A DNA stretch of 62,847 bases from Planctomycetota bacterium (lineage in GTDB: Bacteria > Planctomycetota > UBA8108 > UBA1146 > JAJFFE01). The DNA is taken from positions 1-62,847 of the forward strand of contig JAJFFE010000031.1 in assembly GCA_021776775.1 (NCBI GenBank). Reading direction: 5' to 3'. This document shows positions 31,250 through 41,531 of this stretch, piece after piece (the stretch's first letter is position 1; each line of letters opens with the position of its first letter). The notes under the pieces are model-generated. The model was not told the origin of the DNA. It worked only from the letters and a program-made list of their open reading frames with translations, and made no database searches. The translations under genes and the position numbers were made by a program.

Positions 31250-33727
31250 ATGATACGCGTCGCACTCATCGTCACGCTCGCCTTCACCGCTGGAGCCTGC
31301 AACGTCCGGCACAGTCATGTCAGCTCGACCAACCCCGAGAATGGATCGACGGTGGACGAAGCGCCGCGCTCCATCGAGGTGAAGTTCGACTCCGCCATGG
31401 AGTCGACCACGATCTCCACCGCGACGTTCTTAGTCGACGGATCGACACACGGTCGGTTCCAGGGCTCGGTCAGCTACGACGCTCTCACCCAGACCGCAAG
31501 CTTCACTCCGACCGAGCCGTTGCAACAAGGTGAAGTCGTCACGATCACGCTGACCAACGACATCGAGTCGACCTCCGACAAGCCGCTGCGCGCCTTCGTC
31601 GCCGTCTTCACCGTGCGTCCGCCGAAACAGCCCGACCCGTTCGACGTCGTCTCGATCGACCCCGCCCGTGAAACGGTCGGCGTCGCTGATCGACCGACGA
31701 TCAAAGTCCGCTTCACCACAACGTACAATCCGTTCACCGTGACCGCCGACACCGTGCTCGTCTCCGGTTCGCGCAGCGGCACGATCGAGCCGGTCTTCCC
31801 GAACGTCCTCATGGGCATCGACGAGTTGACGATTCAACTCGATCGCGCTCTGATCGCCGGCGAACGGCTCACGGTTTCACTCGGTGGCGGTCTCGCGTCG
31901 GTCGAAGGCGCGGTCCTAGAAACAACGCGGATCGAGTACACGGTCGCCACCGAAGCAGCCCTCGCGTCCCCCACAGGAATCGCGTCGGGCGCCCTTCCCT
32001 CGAGTGACGCTCGCGTCATCTTTCTCGACGTCGACCGCGACGGGCGAGACGAATGGGTAGTCATCCACCGCGACGGGCGCATCGAGGCGCAAGAGTTGAT
32101 CGTCGACACGGTCAGCGCGCTGGAAATCCAACAGCTTTCCGAAGGCGTCATCGACACGGTGGTCGGCGACTTCGACGGAGACGGGCGCAGCGACCTGGTC
32201 TGCTTGGGCGAGAGCGGCACCAAGATCCACGTGCTGCTCGGTTCCAACCTCAGCTCTCGGATTCTCGATGTTGCGTTCACCGCAGACCTCGAGTTCTCCG
32301 CCTCTGGGTTGGCCAGCGCCCCGATCGACTTCGACGCGTTCTGCGACTTGCTCGTGGTCCCGGCCGATCCGGCGCAATCGACGATCGTCGCATTCGGTGC
32401 GACTCCCACGCCGTTTCTCGAAACCGTCGCGTCGACTGTCTCGATAACAGCCCCCGCGGTATTGGCCGACTTCGACGGTGACGGCTTCGTCGACGTCGCC
32501 CACGGCCTACCCGGTGGTGGTATCGCTTGGTCGCGCGGAACCGTCGACGGTCGTTTCGAAGAGGCCGGAGAGATCTCGACGATCACCGCCGACGCGCTCG
32601 TGGTAGCCAACCTCAACGACGACCCACACCCCGACCTCGTCGTGCTCGGCCCCGCTACCGTGCGCGGTGCGCAACTGCTGTCCGACGGCACCGGCAACTT
32701 CGACGAGCAAGCGCTTCCCCTCGAAGCGGCGGCGTTCGGTAGCGCAATCGTCGACTTCGACAACGACGGAACCATCGACGCGATCAGTCCGCGGAGCGGT
32801 TCCGTCGACGCCGTCCTTTGGGGTGGACTCTCGAGTGAATCCGACGCACTGACCATGATCGAAGAGCCGCGCAACATCGCCTTCGGAGATATCGACGGCG
32901 ACAACGTCATCGATCTCGGCACGGTGTCGATCACCGGTCGCTGGGACGTGCTGTTCAACGATCCCGTCACGCCGCCGCTCGTCGATCGAGTGTTCGCGAC
33001 GAACGTCACGGCCGCGGCCGGCGCGACCAACCAACCGTTTGAAATTCGGGCGGATCACGCCGACGCACTGGACGGGTTTACCGTTGCGTTCTCGTACGAC
33101 CCGAGTCTCGTCACGCTCGAACGGTTGACGACCGTTGGCAGCGACTCTGAGGTGGTCGGTGTCGAGCTCGAACTTCCGAACTTCGACTCCACCAACGGCA
33201 CCGCGGTGATCGCTGTCATCTTCGACTTCATGCCGCCGTTCGACACGCAGCAACTGCTTCCGGGGACCGATCACCGATTGCTCACCGGAGACATCTCGTT
33301 GGCGTCCGGAGTGGCCGCGCAAACGACGTCGTTGATCTGCGGAACCGGAATCGGTTCTCCACCGAACGACACCTCGTTCGTAGTCGCCGGGTTCACAGTC
33401 GATCCGATCCTCGAGAACGGCACGGTGACCATCGAAGCCGGGGGTCCGCCGCCGCCGGCGCAAACGTTCATTCGTGCCGATCTGAACGACGACGGCTTGA
33501 TCGATATCGCCGACCCGAACTTCCTGTCGGCGTACCTCTTCCAGGGAGGTCCCGCCCCCGCGTGCTTGCAGGCCGGGGACGTCAACGACGACGGAACCAT
33601 CGACGCGGCGGACACCACGTACCTGTTCGACTATCTGCTGTCGAGCGGGGCGGCACCGCCGGCGCCGTTCCCGGCCGCCGGAGTCGATCCGACGGACGAC
33701 GCCCTGGGTTGCGACAGCGGCAGCTAG
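31250..33727 (+). CDS. Large exported lipoprotein with Ig-like, FG-GAP-like, cohesin-like and dockerin-like parts
   Basis: An 825-aa surface protein. Signal peptide ends in a plausible lipobox (FTAGAC). Residues 20-110 and 120-225 look like bacterial Ig-like (Big_5) domains (NPENGSTVDEAP). Residues 230-570 hold calcium-loop repeats of FG-GAP/VCBS type (GDFDGDGRSDLVCLG, ADFDGDGFVDVAHG, GDIDGDNVIDLGTV). A cohesin-like domain follows, with VIFDFMPPFDTQQL. The C terminus has two dockerin-like Ca loops (DLNDDGLIDIADP, DVNDDGTIDAADT) with the PAP..C motif. The ATG at 31250 follows GGAGGG. Likely role is surface adhesion or assembly; inferred. Confidence 0.85.
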   Translation: MIRVALIVTLAFTAGACNVRHSHVSSTNPENGSTVDEAPRSIEVKFDSAMESTTISTATFLVDGSTHGRFQGSVSYDALTQTASFTPTEPLQQGEVVTITLTNDIESTSDKPLRAFVAVFTVRPPKQPDPFDVVSIDPARETVGVADRPTIKVRFTTTYNPFTVTADTVLVSGSRSGTIEPVFPNVLMGIDELTIQLDRALIAGERLTVSLGGGLASVEGAVLETTRIEYTVATEAALASPTGIASGALPSSDARVIFLDVDRDGRDEWVVIHRDGRIEAQELIVDTVSALEIQQLSEGVIDTVVGDFDGDGRSDLVCLGESGTKIHVLLGSNLSSRILDVAFTADLEFSASGLASAPIDFDAFCDLLVVPADPAQSTIVAFGATPTPFLETVASTVSITAPAVLADFDGDGFVDVAHGLPGGGIAWSRGTVDGRFEEAGEISTITADALVVANLNDDPHPDLVVLGPATVRGAQLLSDGTGNFDEQALPLEAAAFGSAIVDFDNDGTIDAISPRSGSVDAVLWGGLSSESDALTMIEEPRNIAFGDIDGDNVIDLGTVSITGRWDVLFNDPVTPPLVDRVFATNVTAAAGATNQPFEIRADHADALDGFTVAFSYDPSLVTLERLTTVGSDSEVVGVELELPNFDSTNGTAVIAVIFDFMPPFDTQQLLPGTDHRLLTGDISLASGVAAQTTSLICGTGIGSPPNDTSFVVAGFTVDPILENGTVTIEAGGPPPPAQTFIRADLNDDGLIDIADPNFLSAYLFQGGPAPACLQAGDVNDDGTIDAADTTYLFDYLLSSGAAPPAPFPAAGVDPTDDALGCDSGS

Positions 33728-33782
33728 CGGCCTAGCCCACCGCGTCCATCCTGCAAGCTGCAAGCAACGAAGCGCTCGAACG

Positions 33783-33826
33783 GGGGCCGAGATACCGCAC
33801 GACCGCGGTGCCTCGGCCCCTTGTTT
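33783..33826 (+). terminator. Intrinsic terminator after the large lipoprotein
   Basis: GGGGCCGAG (33783-33791) pairs with CTCGGCCCC (33812-33820), with a further inner ACCGC/GCGGT pairing, followed by TTGTTT. A strong Rho-independent terminator. Confidence 0.8.
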
Positions 33827-33960
33827 CATCGATCCTGTCAGCTCAGAAGAAGGAGACCACAAAACCATATTATCAAAGGTGTTAGCTGCGCGCCGCCGGC
33901 CTCGATCGTGGTCTCATCGTAGACTTTGTCAGCACTCTTCCCGCCCCTTGCCCTACGCCG

Positions 33961-34701
33961 ATGAACGGTAGCTCTGCCATGCCCGGCCTACGGAATCTTC
34001 TCGTCGCCACACTCTTGGTGTCGCTCGCGCCGCCGCTCTTTGCCGACTGGATCCGCCTCAAAGGAGGCGTGCAAGTCCACGGCAAGATCATCCTCGAGAC
34101 CGAAGAGCGGATCACGCTGCGCTCGAGCAAAGGCACCTTCTCGTTCGACGCGAAACGAGTGACCAAGATCCACCGCACGACGCCGGTCATCGGTGGCGAA
34201 AAAAAGAAGGTGGAGGAGGACACTACGCCACCGCAGCAGGTCACCGCTAAGGCGCGTGAACTGAAGCTCGGCGACCACCGCATCACGGTCCCGCTGACGT
34301 TCACGCTCAAACGCGGACGGGCAAAGATCCCGGGCTACGACGGCGAATTGCTCGGTATCTACGAGGAGAAGAAGACCGGTGCGTTGATCTCGGTGTCGCG
34401 CGAGAACTCGCTCCCGCTCGAAGCGAAGGATCTGCCCGATCTCGCGAAACGAATCCGCGCCAGCCTACGAGACGACGAGGCGATCACTCTCGAGAACATG
34501 AAGCAGGTCCCGATCGACTCGAAGCCGTGTCTGGTCGTCGAACTGACGGAAGAGCGCGACGGTAAGAAGACACGGACGATCAAGGCGTGGATGCCGGACG
34601 GGTCTGGTTGCGTCGGGATGGCCGTCTCGGTCCCGGATCGCAAGTACCGCTTGAACTCGTTGCGCTACTCCAAGATCCTACACTCCCTCCAACGCCGCTG
34701 A
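33961..34701 (+). CDS. Exported protein with N-terminal beta-strand module, unknown function
   Basis: A 246-aa protein with a signal peptide (LRNLLVATLLVSLAPPLFA) and mature start DWIRLKGGVQVHGKI. This first module (about residues 30-70) has the same plan as the N terminus of the exported HEAT protein at 50562 (DVVHLTNGKTLTGKV, then VVRLEKADV): short strands ending in a residue run before a Thr/Ser-rich linker. It resembles a small SH3-like barrel. The rest is an alpha/beta domain I do not recognise. The start codon is uncertain (ATG 33961 or 33979); neither has a clear ribosome-binding site. Confidence 0.75.
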   Translation: MNGSSAMPGLRNLLVATLLVSLAPPLFADWIRLKGGVQVHGKIILETEERITLRSSKGTFSFDAKRVTKIHRTTPVIGGEKKKVEEDTTPPQQVTAKARELKLGDHRITVPLTFTLKRGRAKIPGYDGELLGIYEEKKTGALISVSRENSLPLEAKDLPDLAKRIRASLRDDEAITLENMKQVPIDSKPCLVVELTEERDGKKTRTIKAWMPDGSGCVGMAVSVPDRKYRLNSLRYSKILHSLQRR

Positions 34702-34729
34702 GACCAGGAGGGTTCGGGCTTCGCCGGGA

Positions 34730-34760
34730 CCCGCCAAACGCTGATCCTGGCAGGGTTTTT
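34730..34760 (+). terminator. Intrinsic terminator after the 33961 gene
   Basis: CCCGCCA (34730-34736) pairs with TGGC-A-GGG (34748-34755, one bulged A), directly followed by TTTTT. Good Rho-independent form. Confidence 0.75.
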
Positions 34761-35662
34761 CGCATTTGGGTCGAAATCCCGTTGATGTACGCGGCTACCT
34801 CCATATATTGTGCCTTTCCTGCCGAGGAGATCGCCGCAACCACCACAGGTTGTGGTCGGGACCCCTTTGCAACTAGTTTTTTTGGTGTGTTTTTGTTCTC
34901 TCATTCGTACTGTTTCGTGTGTCTGGTGAGCCGTTAGAGTCCCAGGACGTACGCCCTGATCCGCCTCCCGCCTGGGTCAGAGTTCGTCGCCCGTTCGCCC
35001 TAATGTGTAGTGCCGATCCTGACTCTGCTTCCGCGGAGTCAGTCTCGACTGCTGCCTGTTGGATCGATCGGGGGCTCTGGATTCCGTTCTGGACTGCAGT
35101 GGTGCCCGCGCGGCGCCGCCAAACCCGGACGGCAGCCCTGCCCACCACCCCCCGCCGGTTTTATGACTGCCCACGGTGGACCCGCGTTTCGGATCGAGAC
35201 CTGCGAACGGTTGGCTGCATCGTCAGTCCAACGGCTCGCTGAAAACGACTGTTCGCTGGACACGCTTCGTCTGAACAGCGAGGCGCGACTGCTTCGGTGG
35301 TGACGACACGGATGGACTTGCCCCCGCAAGTTTCGTCGGGTCGATCGCCGGGCCCCGGAGCATGTGCACGAAAGATCGGGCGCACGAGAGAGCGGCTGAG
35401 AGCACCAATCAGGATCGGCCAGGTCGCGGGCAGGCGCGACTTGGAATGGGCGTCGGTCACCGGGACCGGCGCGGGGGATGGCACCGACGCGACGTCGGTT
35501 GCGGCTCGTGATCGTTGCTCGAGTGAAGCAGCAAAGCTCGAACGACGAGCGGGCGGCCATCGAAACGTTGACGTTGGTTAGTTTTGCGGGGACCCCGCTC
35601 GATACGGAAGTAACCGTGTCGCATCGGGCACCAATCTTGTCCCGCTCTCAGGGAGGAACGTC
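34761..35662 (+). promoter_or_regulatory. Long nrdJ upstream region with a T-rich island and hairpins
   Basis: About 900 bp without a credible gene. 34798-34813 (CCTCCATATATTGTGC) resembles a single NrdR box. A T-rich island at about 34866-34925 stands out in GC-rich DNA. Hairpins are visible at 35019-35042 (CTGACTC/GAGTCAG), 35316-35331 (ACTTGC-CCCC-GCAAGT) and 35483-35499 (ACCGAC/GTCGGT). The CCCCCGCAA run recalls part of the cobalamin riboswitch, but the other conserved blocks are missing. GGAGGAA precedes the nrdJ TTG start. Confidence 0.45.
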
Positions 35663-38600
35663 TTGAAAATCAAACGGCGCTTCACTCGAAAGGGTCAAAG
35701 CCCTTATCGCGGCCTCGAGTTCGTCAAGCGCACGTCCGAGATCAAGAATCCGGACGGCTCTACTGTATTTCATCTCGACAACATCGACATTCCGGAAGGC
35801 TGGTCGCAGGTTGCGACCGACATTCTGGCGCAGAAGTACTTCCGCAAGGCGGGCGTACCCCAGGTTGACGCCAACGGGGACACCGTCGTCGACGACGACG
35901 GCAACGCCGTCCTCGGGAGCGAGAGCGATTCGCGTCAAGTGTTCCACCGTCTCGCCGGCTGCTGGCGGGAGTGGGGTGAACAGCACGACTACTTCGATTC
36001 CGCGGATGACGCGCAGACGTTCTACGATGAACTCTGCTTCATGCTCGCGAATCAGTACGCCGCCCCGAACTCTCCGCAGTGGTTCAATACCGGTCTGAAC
36101 TTCGCATACGGCATCGAGGGACCGGCGCAGGGTCACTTCTACGTCGACCCGGATACCAAGAAAGTCCGACAGGCGACGAGCGCCTACGAGCGCCCGCAAC
36201 CTCACGCCTGCTTCATTCAGTCGGTCGCGGACGATCTCGTCAACGACGGCGGAATCATGGACCTCTGGGTGCGAGAAGCCCGCCTGTTCAAATACGGCTC
36301 CGGAACCGGATCGAACTTCTCGAACATCCGCGGCGAGGGCGAACCGCTCTCCGGCGGAGGCGGTTCCTCGGGATTGATGTCATTCCTGAAGATCGGCGAC
36401 AGCGCGGCCGGTGCGATCAAGAGCGGCGGCACCACGCGACGCGCGGCGAAGATGGTGTGTATCGACCTCGATCACCCCGATATCGAGAGCTTCGTCACTT
36501 GGAAAGTCCGCGAAGAGCAAAAGGTCGCCGCCATGGTGACGGGCTCGCGCGTCGCGGCCGAGAAGCTGAACGCCGTGGTGCGTTCTTGCACGCTTCGCAC
36601 TCCGGGCGGCAAGAAGCTCGAAACGAACCCCAAGAAGAACAAGGGGTTGGCCAAGGCGATTCGCGACGCACGCCGTTATTACGTGCCGGATGCCTACGTC
36701 CAGCGCATGGTCGAGTTCGCCGAGCAAGGCTTCACCCAAGTCGAGTTCGAAGAGTTTGATACCAGCTGGGAAGGCAAGGCGTACCAAACGGTCTCCGGTC
36801 AGAACGCCAACAACAGCGTCCGCGTACCGAACCGCTTCTTCGCGATTCTCGCCAAGGACGAGCAGTGGGAGCTGACCAACCGGAGGGACGGCTCGGTCGC
36901 AAAGTCGGTCTCGGCCCGCGATCTCTGGAACAACATCTCGAACTCCGCGTGGAGCTGCGCCGATCCTGGTCTGCAGTTCGACACCACGATCAACGAGTGG
37001 CATACCTGTCCGAACGACGGTCCGATCCGAGCGTCGAACCCGTGTTCTGAGTACATGTTCTTGGACGACACGGCGTGCTATCTCGCTTCGCTCAACCTCG
37101 GTCGATTCCTGCGCGACGATCTCTCGTTCGATATCGATGCGTTCCGACATGGTTGCCGAATCTGGACCGTCGTGCTGGAGATCAGCGTGCTCATGGCTTC
37201 GTTCCCGAGCCGCGCGATCGCCAAGAAGAGTTTCGAATACCGGACGTTGGGGCTGGGCTACGCCAACCTCGGCACTGTGCTGATGCGAAACGGGATCCCA
37301 TACGACTCCGACGAGGCGTACGCGATCTGCGGAGCCATCTCGGCGATCATGACTGGCGAGGCGTACGCGACGTCGGCCGAGATGGCCAAGGAGCTCGGCA
37401 CGTTCGCGCGATACGACAAGAACCGCGAGCCGATGTTGCGGGTCATCCGCAACCACCGCCGAGCGGCCGAGGGCGCTGCGGCTGAGTCGTACGAGCAACT
37501 CTCGATTCGACCGGTCGGGATCAACCGGACCTACTGTCCCAAAGAATTGCACGACGCCGCCGTCGAATGCTGGGCGCGCGCCGAGTCCTTGGGCGAGAAG
37601 TACGGCTACCGCAACGCTCAGACCACGGTGATCGCGCCGACCGGAACCATCGGCTTGGTGATGGATTGCGACACCACCGGAATCGAGCCGGACTTCGCAC
37701 TGGTGAAGTTCAAGAAGCTCGCGGGTGGCGGATACTTCAAGATCATCAACCAGAGCATGCCGCCGGCCTTGCTGCAACTCGGCTACACCGAAAAGCAAAC
37801 GAAGGAGATCGAGACCTACGTCGTGGGTCGCGGAACGCTTCGGGGCGCCCCGGGTGTCAACCACGAGTCTCTCAGCGAACGCGGCTTCGCGTCCGAGGAC
37901 TTGGACAAGATCGAGGCCGCCCTCGGGGGTGCCTTCGACATCCAGTTCCCGTTCAATGACTGGACGCTCGGCGAGAAGTTCGCCACCGAGCGCCTGGGAT
38001 TGTCCGGCGACAAGCTGGCCATGTGGATGTTGCGTCCACTCGAAGCGCTCGGATTCACCGAGGAAGACGTTCGTGCCGCCAACGACTACTGTTGCGGGAC
38101 GATGACGGTAGAGGGCGCTCCGCATCTCAACTCGTCTCATCTGCAAGTCTTCGACTGCGCCAACCGCTGCGGCCGCATCGGAACCCGATACATTCGCTTC
38201 GAAGCTCACATTCGCATGATGGCGGCCGCTCAGCCGTTTATCTCGGGTGCCATCTCGAAGACGATCAACATGCCGAATGACGCGTCGATCGATGACGTGA
38301 AGCGCGTGTACCAACTCGGTTGGGAAAGCATGTTGAAGGCGGTCGCGCTCTACCGCGACGGCTCCAAGCTGTCGCAGCCGCTGAGCTCTTCGATTCAGGA
38401 AACCTGGGCCGAGATCGGGATCGACGAGGACGAGAACCAGTCCCCCGTCGAGCACGCGGCGCAGCGTGTCACCGAACGCGTCATTCATCGTTACTTGGCC
38501 AAGCGTCGCCGCATGCCGCACCGCCGTAAGGGGTACACGCAAAAGGCGATCATCGGTGGACACAAGATCTACCTGCGAACGGGTGACTACGACGACGGTT

Positions 38601-39259
38601 CGCTGGGCGAGATCTTCCTCGACATGCACAAGGAAGGCGCCGCCTTCCGGAGCTTGATGAACTGCTTCGCGATCTCGGTCTCGCTCGGACTCCAGCACGG
38701 GGTGCCGCTCGAAGAGTTCGTCGAAGCGTTCGTGTTCACGCGATTCGAGCCCAACGGCTTGGTCAGCGGGAATGGCAGCATCAAGATGGCAACCTCGGTC
38801 ATCGACTACATCTTCCGCGAGCTGGCTATTACCTATCTCGGCCGAAACGACTTCCGCCAAGTGTCCGAAGAGGACCTTCGCGCGGACGCGATGAAGCACA
38901 TCGGTGAGTCCCCGGATATCGTCGACGAAGAGGTGGTGAGTGAGCGGATCATCGACGAGTCGGCGATCAAAGTGAGTCGAACTCCGGATCTGAAGCTCGA
39001 CGAGAACTACACTCCACCGGAAGATGGAGCTTCCCCGTCGGCCTTGCGAACCGACGGCAGCGGTGCGAACTCCGGCACGTACTTCAAGAGTTCCGAGTCC
39101 GTCGTCGTCACGCAGACCGACACCTTCCGCGAGTATCGCGAAGCTCGACTCAAGGGCTACGAAGGCGACCCCTGCTCAGAATGTGGGCAGTTGACGCTCG
39201 TCCGCAACGGAACCTGCCTACGATGCGACTCCTGTGGAACGACCACCGGCTGCTCGTAG
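35663..39259 (+). CDS. nrdJ: Adenosylcobalamin-dependent ribonucleotide reductase (class II)
   Basis: A 1198-aa class II enzyme that reduces ribonucleotides to deoxyribonucleotides using adenosylcobalamin to make its thiyl radical. Catalytic-region motifs include [11 protein letters not shown] (Cys), [20 protein letters not shown] (Cys of the radical site neighbourhood), and ATGTIGL-like [14 protein letters not shown]. The C terminus has a zinc-ribbon-like CSECG and CLRCDSCG tail carrying the redox cysteines. Size matches the long NrdJ form (about 1200 aa). The start is TTG at 35663 after GGGAGGAA. The PduO-type adenosyltransferase that makes its cofactor is at 45636. A clean terminator follows. 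Confidence 0.97.
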   Translation: MKIKRRFTRKGQSPYRGLEFVKRTSEIKNPDGSTVFHLDNIDIPEGWSQVATDILAQKYFRKAGVPQVDANGDTVVDDDGNAVLGSESDSRQVFHRLAGCWREWGEQHDYFDSADDAQTFYDELCFMLANQYAAPNSPQWFNTGLNFAYGIEGPAQGHFYVDPDTKKVRQATSAYERPQPHACFIQSVADDLVNDGGIMDLWVREARLFKYGSGTGSNFSNIRGEGEPLSGGGGSSGLMSFLKIGDSAAGAIKSGGTTRRAAKMVCIDLDHPDIESFVTWKVREEQKVAAMVTGSRVAAEKLNAVVRSCTLRTPGGKKLETNPKKNKGLAKAIRDARRYYVPDAYVQRMVEFAEQGFTQVEFEEFDTSWEGKAYQTVSGQNANNSVRVPNRFFAILAKDEQWELTNRRDGSVAKSVSARDLWNNISNSAWSCADPGLQFDTTINEWHTCPNDGPIRASNPCSEYMFLDDTACYLASLNLGRFLRDDLSFDIDAFRHGCRIWTVVLEISVLMASFPSRAIAKKSFEYRTLGLGYANLGTVLMRNGIPYDSDEAYAICGAISAIMTGEAYATSAEMAKELGTFARYDKNREPMLRVIRNHRRAAEGAAAESYEQLSIRPVGINRTYCPKELHDAAVECWARAESLGEKYGYRNAQTTVIAPTGTIGLVMDCDTTGIEPDFALVKFKKLAGGGYFKIINQSMPPALLQLGYTEKQTKEIETYVVGRGTLRGAPGVNHESLSERGFASEDLDKIEAALGGAFDIQFPFNDWTLGEKFATERLGLSGDKLAMWMLRPLEALGFTEEDVRAANDYCCGTMTVEGAPHLNSSHLQVFDCANRCGRIGTRYIRFEAHIRMMAAAQPFISGAISKTINMPNDASIDDVKRVYQLGWESMLKAVALYRDGSKLSQPLSSSIQETWAEIGIDEDENQSPVEHAAQRVTERVIHRYLAKRRRMPHRRKGYTQKAIIGGHKIYLRTGDYDDGSLGEIFLDMHKEGAAFRSLMNCFAISVSLGLQHGVPLEEFVEAFVFTRFEPNGLVSGNGSIKMATSVIDYIFRELAITYLGRNDFRQVSEEDLRADAMKHIGESPDIVDEEVVSERIIDESAIKVSRTPDLKLDENYTPPEDGASPSALRTDGSGANSGTYFKSSESVVVTQTDTFREYREARLKGYEGDPCSECGQLTLVRNGTCLRCDSCGTTTGCS

Positions 39260-39289
39260 CGTCTGCAAGTAACAACCGAAGCGTAAAGG

Positions 39290-39321
39290 CCAGCACCCAC
39301 CCCGGGTGCTGGCTTTTTTTT
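39290..39321 (+). terminator. nrdJ intrinsic terminator
   Basis: CCAGCACCC (39290-39298) pairs perfectly with GGGTGCTGG (39304-39312), followed by CTTTTTTTT. A textbook Rho-independent terminator 30 nt after the nrdJ stop. Confidence 0.95.
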
Positions 39322-39641
39322 GATTCTGCGGTTGGCACGTCGACCCGCCTGCATCTGCCACCGCGTGGCGCCGGACGCCGATCGCAACCCGGCGGTTGCG
39401 ACCGACTCGGGCAAACAACCGACGGCGCGACTCCGTGAACCCCGTGATCCCGCGCTCTTGCCGTGCGGAACTGCGTGACACAAGTCGTGATCAGCATTGG
39501 GTTCAGACCGGGGCCAAGGGCGAGCGTTGACGTGGAATGTGTCGGCTCTAGGATGGAGAGTCTGAAATGAAGCTCTCCCGATCCACACCGAACATCCCAT
39601 CGCGCGAGGTCGACCCTCCTCGCCCGAGAAAGGCTGGCTAA
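39322..39641. other. Intergenic region before the exported repeat protein
   Basis: 320 bp with no supported gene. It probably contains the promoter of the gene at 39642; AGAAAGG lies upstream of that ATG. No repeat or RNA structure stands out. Confidence 0.5.
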
Positions 39642-41420
39642 ATGCCCGTCTCCGCTCGCTGCGCAACCATGCTCTGCCTCGTTCTTGCCACGACCGTCAG
39701 CCAAGTCACGGCCCAGAACGAGCTCGAATTCTCGGCTGGAACGCTCATCGGACAATCGGTGGGAAGCGTCGCCATCGAGATGACGAACGACGCGGAGGTC
39801 GAGTCGTTCACCATCGCAGTCGGCTTCGACGCGTCATCGATCGACGTCGTCTCGATCGGAATCGCAGGAACGATCACCGAGACGATAGGGGCCGAGCTAG
39901 TCTTTCCGGAAATCTTCGCCACCGGCGGCTTCATCCTCGGCGTGTTCCTCGATGTCGATCCCCCGTTTGACGGCCAAGTCATTCCCATCGGGAGCGACAC
40001 CGCGGTAGCCACGTTCGAAATCATGCCAACGAATCCGGTCGTCGTTCCCGAAACGGTGACGTTCGAGTTCGTCGATGGCACCTTCGGCAGCCCCTCGATC
40101 GACAATACTCTCGTCCAGTCCGGCGGAACGATCATCGATGCGTCGAGCGGCCTCGTCTTGACGTCGGGAGACGCCACCCTGCTCCCCGCTGATCTGCACT
40201 TCTACTTCGCCGGGGCCGGCGAGATCGAAGAGTTCGGCGCCGACACGCTCACGGTTCTGTTCGACAACAATCAGGGGCTAGCGACGAGCTATCAACTGAC
40301 GTTGACCCATCCCGAAGCGCTCGCGCTCGAGTCGATCTCCATCGACAGCACCGACGCGGGTGCCGTCGGGGCGGAATCCGTCGTCACTGAAATCCTCGCG
40401 ACGAGCGGGAGTCTTGCGGTCGTGTTCGACACAAATCCGCCGTTCGACGGGCAAGCGCTCGGGGCGGGTCTCGGTCTATCGATCGGGCAGTTCGAGTACT
40501 CCTGCCTGACCGCGCCGACGTTGCCATCGCCGCCCGCGGTTCATCTTGTCGACTTCGCGGGAACTCCGACGGCAACCGTAGGTGGTCTCGAAGTCCCCGT
40601 GACGACCGAAAGCACGACGGTCACCTGCCTCGCACTGACTCCGGCAAACACGTCGTACGCGATGGGCGACGTCTCAGGGCAGAATCCGACGGGAGCCCCC
40701 GGCCAGCCGGTGACGCTCTACCTCTTCGTCCAAGACGAGGACGACCCCATCCAAGGGGTGCAGATGGCCATCAGCTACCACTGCGACTTGAACGTCACGG
40801 CGCTCGTCGACATTACCGGTACCGCGCTCGAGACCATTGGGGCCGAGTTCGTCGATTCGAACTTCGACAATGATCCCACCGACGGCGACGGCTGCGAGTT
40901 GGTGGTCGGGATCTTGCTCGACGCCTTGCCGCCCTTCGACGGCCAGACTATTCCGGCGTCGTCCGATCTCGTCGCCATCGGCACGGTCGCGATGCAGATC
41001 TCCGACTCCGCGGTGCCGGGCGTCGCTCTCGACGTCGAGTTCCCGGAGACGGTCGATGGCACCGGCGCGGTCGACATCGAGAACATCGTCGTGATCGACT
41101 TCAACTCGATCGAAGTGATCAACCGCACCGGAACCGCAGTCCAGGTGGTGGACGCGACCTCGTTTGTTCGCGGGGACGCGGACACCAACGGCGTGATCGA
41201 CCTCGCCGACTGCTTGGCGCTCTTGTCGCATGTGTTTAGCGGCGTGACGCCGTCGTGCGTCGCGGCCAGCGATTCGGACGCCGACTTGGACCTCGATCTG
41301 GACGACTTCTTCGCGCTCGCTAGCTACCTCTTCCTGAGCGCCCCCCCCCTACCCGCGCCGTCCACCGGCTGCGGCGTCGACTTGGACGCGGACTGCGGGC
41401 TCTACTCGAGCTGCGACTGA
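39642..41420 (+). CDS. Exported cohesin-like repeat protein with C-terminal dockerin-like calcium loops
   Basis: A 592-aa exported protein with signal peptide (MLCLVLATTVSQVTAQ). It contains three repeats of a cohesin-like beta module, each ending in a PPFDGQ motif: VDPPFDGQVIPIG, TNPPFDGQALGAG and ALPPFDGQTIPAS. The same motif, as PPFDTQ, occurs in the gene at 31250. The C terminus holds two dockerin-type Ca loops (GDADTNGVIDLADC and SDADLDLDLDDF), then Cys-rich CGVDLDADCGLYSSC. By family knowledge such modules mediate protein-protein assembly; a cell-surface complex is inferred. Confidence 0.85.
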   Translation: MPVSARCATMLCLVLATTVSQVTAQNELEFSAGTLIGQSVGSVAIEMTNDAEVESFTIAVGFDASSIDVVSIGIAGTITETIGAELVFPEIFATGGFILGVFLDVDPPFDGQVIPIGSDTAVATFEIMPTNPVVVPETVTFEFVDGTFGSPSIDNTLVQSGGTIIDASSGLVLTSGDATLLPADLHFYFAGAGEIEEFGADTLTVLFDNNQGLATSYQLTLTHPEALALESISIDSTDAGAVGAESVVTEILATSGSLAVVFDTNPPFDGQALGAGLGLSIGQFEYSCLTAPTLPSPPAVHLVDFAGTPTATVGGLEVPVTTESTTVTCLALTPANTSYAMGDVSGQNPTGAPGQPVTLYLFVQDEDDPIQGVQMAISYHCDLNVTALVDITGTALETIGAEFVDSNFDNDPTDGDGCELVVGILLDALPPFDGQTIPASSDLVAIGTVAMQISDSAVPGVALDVEFPETVDGTGAVDIENIVVIDFNSIEVINRTGTAVQVVDATSFVRGDADTNGVIDLADCLALLSHVFSGVTPSCVAASDSDADLDLDLDDFFALASYLFLSAPPLPAPSTGCGVDLDADCGLYSSCD

Positions 41421-41531
41421 TCCCGTCCAACGAATCTCGCAAATCGGGACGACGGCTCGCCTTCGCTGCTCAAGCTGTCGGGTCGGCCACCCGATGACCC
41501 TAGAGAGGGTTACGGCGAGAGGAGTGCGACC

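Noticed and set aside
31834..33868. Long antisense frames across the large lipoprotein gene
   Set aside because: Opposite a well-supported gene with signal peptide and repeats; no ribosome-binding site or motif.
35291..35340. Cobalamin riboswitch suspected from GGTG and CCCCCGCAA blocks before nrdJ
   Set aside because: The AGGGAA and GCCACTG blocks are absent, and CCCC with its flanks is explained by a simple 6-bp hairpin (35316-35331). Kept only as a question in the leader finding.
36380..38899. 839-aa open frame antisense to nrdJ
   Set aside because: Lies entirely opposite a clear gene; arises from codon bias at high GC and has no family motifs.
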